This document shows, one piece after another, positions 31,174 to 36,073 of a stretch of DNA of 36,073 nucleotides (within the stretch, counting starts at the first letter, position 1; each line of letters starts with the position of its first letter). Origin of the DNA: Ruminococcus sp. (GTDB lineage Bacteria > Bacillota > Clostridia > Oscillospirales > Ruminococcaceae); assembly GCA_023665505.1 (NCBI GenBank), contig JAMPDU010000015.1:1-36073 (forward strand), in the 5' to 3' direction. The notes below the pieces were generated by a model, which saw nothing but the letters and a program-made list of their open reading frames with translations, ran no database searches and was not told the DNA's origin. The position numbers and the translations under genes are program-made.

Positions 31174-31181
31174 AGTAGGAG

Positions 31182-31628
31182 GTGAAAATTACGGTTAGTA
31201 CAAACGGCGGATTTCTCATAAGCAAAATAAAGCAGATACAGGGCAGAGTATTTGAAAAAATGCTTGCAGATCATGGCATAAGTGAATTCAACGGCGCGCA
31301 GGGACGTATTCTTTTCGTACTTTGGGAGCAGGACGGTATCACAATAAGCGAGCTTTCCTCAAAAACGGGTCTTGCAAAAACAACTCTCACCGGTATGCTT
31401 GACAGGCTGGAGGAAATGGGACATATACAAAGAACAAGCAGCCCCAATGACCGCAGAGCCTTGAAAATCATTCTTACTCCGCAGGCAAAAGGGCTGAAAA
31501 GCAAATACGACGCTGTATCGGCGGAAATGAACGAAATTTTTTACAGGAGGTTTCGCGATGACGAGATACTCGCTTTTGAAGCGTATCTTGGGAAAATTCT
31601 TGAAAATTTACTCGAAAAGGAGAATTAA
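31182..31628 (+). CDS. MarR-family transcriptional regulator
   Basis: A MarR-type winged-helix regulator of up to 148 residues. The DNA-binding domain is clear: ITISELSSKTGLAKTTLTGM is the helix-turn-helix and RTSSPNDRRALKIILT the wing with the conserved DxR motif. Flanking helices make the dimer interface. The start is uncertain. The GTG at 31182 overlaps its only ribosome site AGGAGG (31177-31182). The in-frame ACG at 31191 lies eight nucleotides after that site, where an ATG would be expected, so a non-standard start or a mutated ATG is possible. It is followed 1 nt later by a split-barrel protein gene, which it probably controls. Confidence 0.88.
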   Translation: MKITVSTNGGFLISKIKQIQGRVFEKMLADHGISEFNGAQGRILFVLWEQDGITISELSSKTGLAKTTLTGMLDRLEEMGHIQRTSSPNDRRALKIILTPQAKGLKSKYDAVSAEMNEIFYRRFRDDEILAFEAYLGKILENLLEKEN

Positions 31629-31629
31629 A

Positions 31630-32058
31630 ATGAAAGATGTTGTTTCGGAGATAAAAAAGCTGCGGGAAAACGCCTCGGTAGCCTACGTCGGCTCGGTGAA
31701 CGAAAACGGTTTCCCGCAGATAAAGGGTATGTTGGTATTCGAGCACGGCAGCATAAAAATCCATTATTTTTCCACAAACACAAGCTCGAAAAGGGTGGGG
31801 CAGTTCCTGAAAAACTCCAAAGCCTGCGTATATTACTGCGACGATACAAAGGATAAGTACAAGGGCGCACTTTTTACGGGTACTATCGAGGTCTGTACAG
31901 ACCTCGAAACGAAAGCTATGCTTTGGCGTGACGGCTGCGAGATATACTACCCCAAGGGCATTGACGACGAGGATTACTGCGTATACAAATTCACTGCCGA
32001 AACTGTAAATTATTACCATGGGCTGAGTAACGTAACGCTGTCGATAGACCAAATATAA
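31630..32058 (+). CDS. Pyridoxamine 5'-phosphate oxidase-like split-barrel protein
   Basis: A 142-residue protein of the FMN-binding split-barrel superfamily, of the kind often annotated as pyridoxamine 5'-phosphate oxidase family or general stress protein 26. Typical segments are the N-terminal helix, VAYVGSVNENGFPQIKGMLV, IHYFSTNTSSKRVGQFLKN and the strand FTGTIEV. It probably binds a flavin or a related cofactor and acts as a small reductase or in stress defence; true PdxH activity is unlikely. AAAAGGAGA precedes the ATG at 31630; an earlier ATG at 31558 lies inside marR. It forms an operon with marR. Confidence 0.85.
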   Translation: MKDVVSEIKKLRENASVAYVGSVNENGFPQIKGMLVFEHGSIKIHYFSTNTSSKRVGQFLKNSKACVYYCDDTKDKYKGALFTGTIEVCTDLETKAMLWRDGCEIYYPKGIDDEDYCVYKFTAETVNYYHGLSNVTLSIDQI

Positions 32059-32059
32059 C

Positions 32060-32098
32060 AAAAAGAGGAGAGACGCCGCGGCTGTCTTTCCTCTTTTT
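32060..32098. terminator. Bidirectional terminator between convergent genes
   Basis: AAAAAGAGGA...AGAC pairs with GTCT...TCCTCTTTTT around a 9-nt loop. It can serve both the marR operon and nspC. Confidence 0.9.
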
Positions 32099-32100
32099 AG

Positions 32101-33240
32101 TCAAAGTCTGGACTTAAAATCTTCATACCCAAAGCTTTTCACGGTTTTGAACGAACCGTCCTCGCCATGCCAAATTATGGCAGGCAACGGCATGCCGTTA
32201 AAAGTGTTATTTTTTACCATGGAATATATCGCCATGTCACAGAACACAAGCCTGTCCCCGATTTTCAGCTGCCGGTCGAAAGAATAGTCCCCGATAACGT
32301 CCCCCGCAAGGCAGGTGGGACCGCCCAAACGGTAGGCGTACGGCTTTTCATCGGGCAGCCCCGCGCCCGCAACGCTCGGTCGGTAGGGCATTTCCAGCAC
32401 GTCGGGCATATGGCAGGCCGCCGAAGTGTCAACAATTGCCAAATTCATGCCGTTTTTGAGCACGTCCAGCACCTCCGTCACCAAAAATCCCGCGTTGAGC
32501 GCAACCGCCTCCCCCGGCTCGAGGTAGACCTGCACGCCGTACTTTTTTTGCACCCTGCCAATAATTTCCACAAGTTTTTCTGTGTCGTACCCCTCCCGGG
32601 TGATGTGGTGTCCGCCGCCGAAGTTCAGCCATTTTATACCATGGAAATATTTGCTAAATTTTTCCTCCACTGCAGCAACGGTACGCTCCAAAACGTCCGC
32701 ACCCTGTTCGCACATTGTGTGGAAGTGCAGCCCGCTTACTCCCTCGGGAAGTTTGTCGGGGAATTCCCCCAAAACCATTCCCAGACGGGAATTCTTGAAA
32801 CAGGGGTTGTAAATGTCCGTCTCAATTTCGGAGTATTCGGGGTTCATTCTGATACCGACTTCAATGTCCCGACCGCTGTTCAAAACGTCGGGGTAGAACC
32901 TTTCAAACTGGAAAAAGCTGTTGAAAATGATATGGTCTGCAATTCCAACAATTTCCTCAAAATCACATTTTTTGTAAGCAGGCGAGTAGATGTGGACTTC
33001 CCCCTCGGGCATCTCCTCCCGCCCGAGCCGCGCCTCGTACAAGCCGCTGGCGGTTGTCCCCGACAGATATTTTCCAATTAATGGGTACGCGCTGTACATA
33101 GAAAACGCCTTTTGCGCAAGTAAAATCTTGCACCCCGTCCGATCCTGCACGGATTTGAGGATTTCCAAATTTTTCCTCAAAAGCCGCTCGTCCACAACAT
33201 AGCAGGGTGTGGGAAGTGCCGATACGTCAAAATTTAACAT
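32101..33240 (-). CDS. nspC: Carboxynorspermidine decarboxylase NspC
   Basis: A 379-residue fold-III PLP decarboxylase of the NspC type, which makes spermidine or norspermidine from its carboxylated precursor. TPCYVVDE starts the family, Lys44 in LAQKAFSMY holds PLP, and LEPGEA, LHFHTMCEQ and the C-terminal GPTCLAGD with the active-site Cys are present. AAGGAG precedes the ATG at 33240. The usual partner, carboxynorspermidine dehydrogenase, is not adjacent and must be elsewhere. It is instead the last gene of a leftward operon with a DUF896-GNAT fusion (5 nt upstream) and an RHH protein. Confidence 0.94.
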   Translation of the reverse strand: MLNFDVSALPTPCYVVDERLLRKNLEILKSVQDRTGCKILLAQKAFSMYSAYPLIGKYLSGTTASGLYEARLGREEMPEGEVHIYSPAYKKCDFEEIVGIADHIIFNSFFQFERFYPDVLNSGRDIEVGIRMNPEYSEIETDIYNPCFKNSRLGMVLGEFPDKLPEGVSGLHFHTMCEQGADVLERTVAAVEEKFSKYFHGIKWLNFGGGHHITREGYDTEKLVEIIGRVQKKYGVQVYLEPGEAVALNAGFLVTEVLDVLKNGMNLAIVDTSAACHMPDVLEMPYRPSVAGAGLPDEKPYAYRLGGPTCLAGDVIGDYSFDRQLKIGDRLVFCDMAIYSMVKNNTFNGMPLPAIIWHGEDGSFKTVKSFGYEDFKSRL

Positions 33241-33245
33241 TTTAT

Positions 33246-33881
33246 TTACTCCTTAGAAATATTTTTACTGTAAATTCTGCTGACCCCGCCGTAAATATCG
33301 TCACGGCTTTCGATGTAGGAAAAGCCGTATTTTTCGTACAGCCCCACGTGGTCGGTACACACGTAAACCCGGGGAATGCCGTTCTCCGCCGCAATTTCCT
33401 CGCAGCGGCGTATTAGCTTGCCAACGTGCCTGTGCCCGCGGTACTCGGGAAAGGTGTACACAAAGCCTATCCACGGGGTAAATTCGCAGTTATCAAAGCA
33501 GTCCCGTTCGGCGAACGTCACAAAGGAAACCAGCCTGCCGCCGTCGGTGAGGAGCAGCAGCGTGCCCTCGCCAAGGTTCTCGTGAAAGGTGTTTTCGGCG
33601 ATAAACCGCGCCAAAGTTTCCGAGGCTCGCCAGTCGCTTTTTTTGATTTCGGCAAGCCAGTAGTCGGGTTTGTCCGACTTAAAATAGTCAATAATTTCCA
33701 TATTTTTTTCTTTGTCAACTATTTCGATATTTTTCAGCTGACCCTCCAAATTGGCTTTCACGCCGTCGCGGTACTCCTGCCGCAAGGCGGTCTGCTCGGC
33801 TTTTTCCGCCTCGGTAAGACCCTCCGCGGTGCGGGACTTCCTCGCCAGCTCGTTTATTCTGTCAATTTTTTCCTTAATCAT
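33246..33881 (-). CDS. DUF896-GNAT fusion protein
   Basis: A 211-residue protein with two joined parts. Residues 1-60 match the small DUF896/YnzC family (RINELARKSRTAEGLTEAEK, EQTALRQEYRD, ending IEIVD), which normally is a separate protein of about 60-80 residues. Residues about 61-211 form a GNAT acetyltransferase with FVYTFPEYRGHRHVGKLI (acetyl-CoA motif A), VYVCTDHVGLYEKYGF (motif B) and an N-terminal part like plain GNAT proteins. The frame is continuous through an A7 run at the joint, and no ribosome site precedes the inner Met. AAGGAGT precedes the ATG at 33881. The acceptor is unknown; the nearby nspC makes polyamines a reasonable guess. Confidence 0.8.
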   Translation of the reverse strand: MIKEKIDRINELARKSRTAEGLTEAEKAEQTALRQEYRDGVKANLEGQLKNIEIVDKEKNMEIIDYFKSDKPDYWLAEIKKSDWRASETLARFIAENTFHENLGEGTLLLLTDGGRLVSFVTFAERDCFDNCEFTPWIGFVYTFPEYRGHRHVGKLIRRCEEIAAENGIPRVYVCTDHVGLYEKYGFSYIESRDDIYGGVSRIYSKNISKE

Positions 33882-33896
33882 AATTTTACTCCTTGT

Positions 33897-34229
33897 TCAC
33901 TTTATTTTATAAATCGCGTATCTTTTATAGCGTACAAATTCAATTTTAGTAGAATATTTTATAATATAATTGTAAAAACTGGTACCAAATCCTCCTCCGG
34001 ATTTTCCTATACCTTCCCAATCTTCACCATATATTTGAGGCAATGTAAATTCAACACCCGGGGCAAATTGAGCCAATGCTCTTTTTTCTGCCTCAATTGG
34101 TGTAAAAATGGACGGTGTGTTCAAAACAGCTGACCTTACAAATTCCGGAATACGCATTTTTTGTGCGTTTGCGTTTGTCTCAATTGTTTTGTAATCACTT
34201 TCACTTACAGAAAATTTAATAACAGGCAT
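33897..34229 (-). CDS. Ribbon-helix-helix protein with DUF1413-like C-terminus
   Basis: A 110-residue protein. The first half (VIKFSVSESDYKTIETNANA, MRIPEFVRSAVL) has the strand-helix-helix pattern of CopG/MetJ-Arc regulators. The second half (FTLPQIYGEDWEGIGKSGGGFGTSFYNYI) resembles DUF1413, a small domain often found in plasmid or antitoxin-type proteins. AAGGAGA lies seven nucleotides before the ATG at 34229. It heads the leftward operon with the DUF896-GNAT fusion and nspC. Inverted copies of a 21-bp sequence surround its promoter, so it probably regulates itself. AT-rich codon use suggests recent transfer. Confidence 0.7.
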   Translation of the reverse strand: MPVIKFSVSESDYKTIETNANAQKMRIPEFVRSAVLNTPSIFTPIEAEKRALAQFAPGVEFTLPQIYGEDWEGIGKSGGGFGTSFYNYIIKYSTKIEFVRYKRYAIYKIK

Positions 34230-34278
34230 AACAATTCTCCTTACAATAAATTATTTTGCAGGAATATTCCTTTCGTGA

Positions 34279-34396
34279 CAGGCATAGTACCTTTCTGCAA
34301 TATTATTGTAACATAATATGGCTAAGCCTGTCAATTGGTAAAAATAACAAATATAATTTTAAAAATTGTGCATAATGCAGAGATGTACTATGCCTG
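34279..34396 (-). promoter_or_regulatory. RHH operon promoter flanked by mirrored 21-bp sites
   Basis: On the minus strand TTGACA (34329-34334) and TACAAT (34305-34310) are separated by 18 bp. CAGGCATAGTAC...TCTGCA at 34279-34299 and its inverted copy at 34376-34396 differ at only 2-3 of 21 positions. One covers the expected transcription start and the other lies about 45 bp upstream of the -35 box. Confidence 0.65.
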
Positions 34397-34400
34397 CAAT

Positions 34401-34448
34401 TAAAAATATAAGTGAGAAAAACGTCAATGCAACGGCGTTTCTCTCACT
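34401..34448 (-). terminator. Terminator of ackA
   Basis: AGTGAGAAAAACG (34411-34423) pairs with CGTTTCTCTCACT (34436-34448) with one mismatch. On the minus strand the stem is followed by TATATTTTTAA. Confidence 0.85.
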
Positions 34449-34479
34449 ATAATACTATATATAATATTGATTAGTACAC

Positions 34480-35679
34480 TTATTTGGAAATAAGTGCCAG
34501 CGTATCCCTTGCGATAAGCAGCTCCTCGTTTGTGGGGACTACCCAAACCTCCACCTTTGAATCGGCGGTGGAAAGCTTTTTCAGCTCGCCGTGGACGGTC
34601 TTGTTAAGCTCGTTGTCGATTTTAATTCCGAAAAATTCCATATCAGCGCAAACGCCCTCGCGGACTTCCGCCGCGTTCTCGCCTATGCCGCCCGTGAACA
34701 GAACCGCGTCCAGACCGTTCATAGCCGCTGCGTAAGAGCCGATGTACTTCTTGATCTCATAGATGAGCATATCGGAAACCAGCTTTGCACGCTTGTCGCC
34801 GTGGGCAGCCGCGCCCGAAATATCCCGATTGTCGGAGGAAACCCCCGAAACGCCCAGAAAGCCCGACTTCTTGTTCATGTAGTCGCTCATTTCCTTGGTG
34901 GAGAAACCGTGCTTTTCGGCGACAAAAGTTACCGCCGAGGGGTCAACGCTGCCCGTGCGCGTGCCCATTACAACGCCGTCGAGAGGGGTAAAGCCCATGG
35001 ACGTGTCAATGGACTTGCCGCCCTGCACCGCCGTAATTGACGAGCCGTTGCCCAAATGGCAGGACACGATTTTCAAGTCCTTGATGTCCTTGCCCATAGC
35101 CTCTGCGAGGGCGGCGGACACAAAGCGGTGTGAAGTGCCGTGAAAACCGTATTTTCTCACGTGGTACTTTTCGTAATCCTCGTAGGGAAGTCCGTACATA
35201 TAAGCCTTTTCGGGCATTGTCTGGTGGAAAGCCGTGTCGAAAACAACCACTTGAGGCACGTTCGCGGGGAGCACCTTTTTGCACGCCCAAAGCGCCAAAG
35301 CGTGGGGGTGGTTATGTACCGGGGCGAGATCCTGCAAATCGTCGATTTGCTGAATAACCTCGTCGGTAACGAGGGTGGTTTTGTCAAAAATTTCCGCGCC
35401 CTGCACGATACGGTGACCTACCGCGGAAATCTCGTCCATTGACTTGATAACCGACGCGTCGCCCGTTGTGAGGACTTCCACAAGCTTTTCAAAAGCCTCG
35501 GTGTGGGTGGGGAAGTTGCAGTCCGTGTCCACGGTTCTGCCGTCGTGGGTTTTGTGGGCGATGTGACCGCCGATGCCTATTCTGTCGCAGTTTCCCTTGG
35601 CGATAACGGTTTCGCCGTCCATGTTCAGCAGCTGATATTTAAGTGAGGAGCTGCCCGCGTTTACTACAAGAATTAACAT
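34480..35679 (-). CDS. ackA: Acetate kinase
   Basis: A 399-residue acetate kinase, which converts acetyl phosphate and ADP to acetate and ATP at the end of fermentation. The family signatures VNAGSSSLKY (N-terminal phosphate site) and HGTSHRFVS (second signature) are present, with HLGNGSSITA, GTRTGSVDP and TGGIGENA. The length is normal. GAAAGG lies 11 nt before the ATG at 35679. It has its own promoter and terminator and no adjacent phosphotransacetylase gene (pta), which must be elsewhere. Confidence 0.97.
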   Translation of the reverse strand: MLILVVNAGSSSLKYQLLNMDGETVIAKGNCDRIGIGGHIAHKTHDGRTVDTDCNFPTHTEAFEKLVEVLTTGDASVIKSMDEISAVGHRIVQGAEIFDKTTLVTDEVIQQIDDLQDLAPVHNHPHALALWACKKVLPANVPQVVVFDTAFHQTMPEKAYMYGLPYEDYEKYHVRKYGFHGTSHRFVSAALAEAMGKDIKDLKIVSCHLGNGSSITAVQGGKSIDTSMGFTPLDGVVMGTRTGSVDPSAVTFVAEKHGFSTKEMSDYMNKKSGFLGVSGVSSDNRDISGAAAHGDKRAKLVSDMLIYEIKKYIGSYAAAMNGLDAVLFTGGIGENAAEVREGVCADMEFFGIKIDNELNKTVHGELKKLSTADSKVEVWVVPTNEELLIARDTLALISK

Positions 35680-35755
35680 AATTATCCAGACCTTTCAAAA
35701 TATTTTTTTCGGTATAGCATGTCCGAAAAGACAGCTATATAAAAATACCTATAAT

Positions 35756-35784
35756 ATTTTACCACTTTTCACGAAAAAAATCAA
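35756..35784 (-). promoter_or_regulatory. ackA: Promoter of ackA
   Basis: Minus-strand TTGATT (35779-35784) and TAAAAT (35756-35761) with a 17-bp spacer; leader of about 70 nt. Confidence 0.65.
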
Positions 35785-35928
35785 GGGGGAAAACGGTTTT
35801 TTTGGCAAATTTCCGAAAAATTTTATCAAATTTGGTTTTAGGGTACGTTTCAGCACATTTTTTTACGGCGGTTTAGCAACCAAATTTTTACAGTACCTAA
35901 CCAAAAGCCCTTTAGGCAAACGGCTGGT

Positions 35929-36042
35929 CCAGCGCAGCCCCGCGCTGGCGGGGTCGAGGGGCAGCGCCCTTGCGGGGAAAACGAACGCTACGCGTTCGTT
36001 TGGGGCGGAGCCCCTTACAAAACGGCGCACGTCCGCAGGACG
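35929..36042. repeat. Cluster of short GC-rich hairpins, mostly C-NNN-G loops
   Basis: In order: CCAGCGC/GCGCTGG (35929-35948, 6-nt loop), AGGGGC/GCCCTT (35957-35971, loop AGC), AAACGAACGC/GCGTTCGTTT (35979-36001, loop TAC), GGGGC/GCCCC (36002-36014, loop GGA) and CGTCC/GGACG (36030-36042, loop GCA). All 3-nt loops are closed by a C-G pair, as in the glgC-glgD gap. GAGCTCCGCGGG at the edge may begin another. Confidence 0.7.
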
Positions 36043-36073
36043 GCGGCGTGTTATCGTTCAAGAGCTCCGCGGG

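Larger units (their letters stand above)
35680..36073. other. Right-edge intergenic region
   Basis: No gene is visible. The part near ackA carries its promoter (35756-35784). The middle (35790-35920) is AT-rich without clear structure. The last 145 bp are a GC-rich cluster of short hairpins. A gene beyond the window edge may begin or end here. Confidence 0.6.

Overview
The window looks like a chromosomal segment of a spore-forming Clostridia-type Firmicute, probably of the Ruminococcaceae/Oscillospiraceae. Reasons: a sporulation cluster in the Bacillus order (yabP-yabQ-divIC-yabR ... spoIIE), a four-gene glycogen operon that includes the Firmicute-type glgD subunit, strong AAGGAGG ribosome binding sites, many TTGACA-17-TATAAT promoters, acetate kinase, and exported proteins with Thr/Glu-rich linkers that are common in gut ruminococci. 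No tRNA, rRNA, CRISPR array, integrase or transposase is visible.

Layout. 1-2240: a sugar-binding lipoprotein without permeases behind a strong promoter with a cre-like site, then a small ribbon-helix-helix regulator with its own palindromes. 2320-3217: a metallophosphoesterase. 3304-8918 (minus strand): manA, a GNAT acetyltransferase, a MIF-like tautomerase, an alpha/beta hydrolase, a ROK glucokinase, a membrane glycosyltransferase and inorganic pyrophosphatase, all read leftwards from a consensus promoter before manA. 9040-11250: a small acidic protein and, divergently, a repeat-rich lipoprotein coupled by overlap to a MetA-family homoserine acyltransferase, then an orphan XRE protein. 11374-18322: the sporulation and division cluster, into which a small membrane protein and a c-di-GMP phosphodiesterase have come to lie between yabR and spoIIE; the gap before the phosphodiesterase carries two arrays of 11-bp repeats. 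18722-24854: glgB-glgC-glgD-glgA. 24972-26452: a three-gene operon resembling ExbB/TolQ plus two ExbD/TolR-like proteins, unexpected in a single-membrane organism. 26744-30237: an MBOAT acyltransferase and a DHHW (AlgX-like) protein, a likely surface-polymer O-acetylation pair. 30288-31088: a lipoprotein gene bracketed by two copies of an 88-nt repeat whose differences preserve base pairing. 31182-32058: a MarR regulator and flavin-type split-barrel protein. 32101-34229 (minus): a ribbon-helix-helix/DUF1413-like protein, a DUF896-GNAT fusion and carboxynorspermidine decarboxylase. 34480-35679 (minus): ackA. The right edge is a cluster of short hairpins.

How the genes work together. GlcK, ManA, GlgC/D, GlgA and GlgB link imported sugars to hexose phosphates and glycogen storage, Ppa removes the pyrophosphate made by GlgC, and AckA earns ATP at the end of fermentation. 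YabP/YabQ, DivIC and SpoIIE belong to spore coat/cortex assembly, septation and sigma-F activation. The best candidates for something undescribed are the ExbB/ExbD-like operon, the 88-nt repeat pair, the C-NNN-G hairpin clusters, the 11-bp arrays, and hairpins lying between Shine-Dalgarno and start codon in glgD and the MBOAT gene. All assignments are from reading motifs; no database search was possible.
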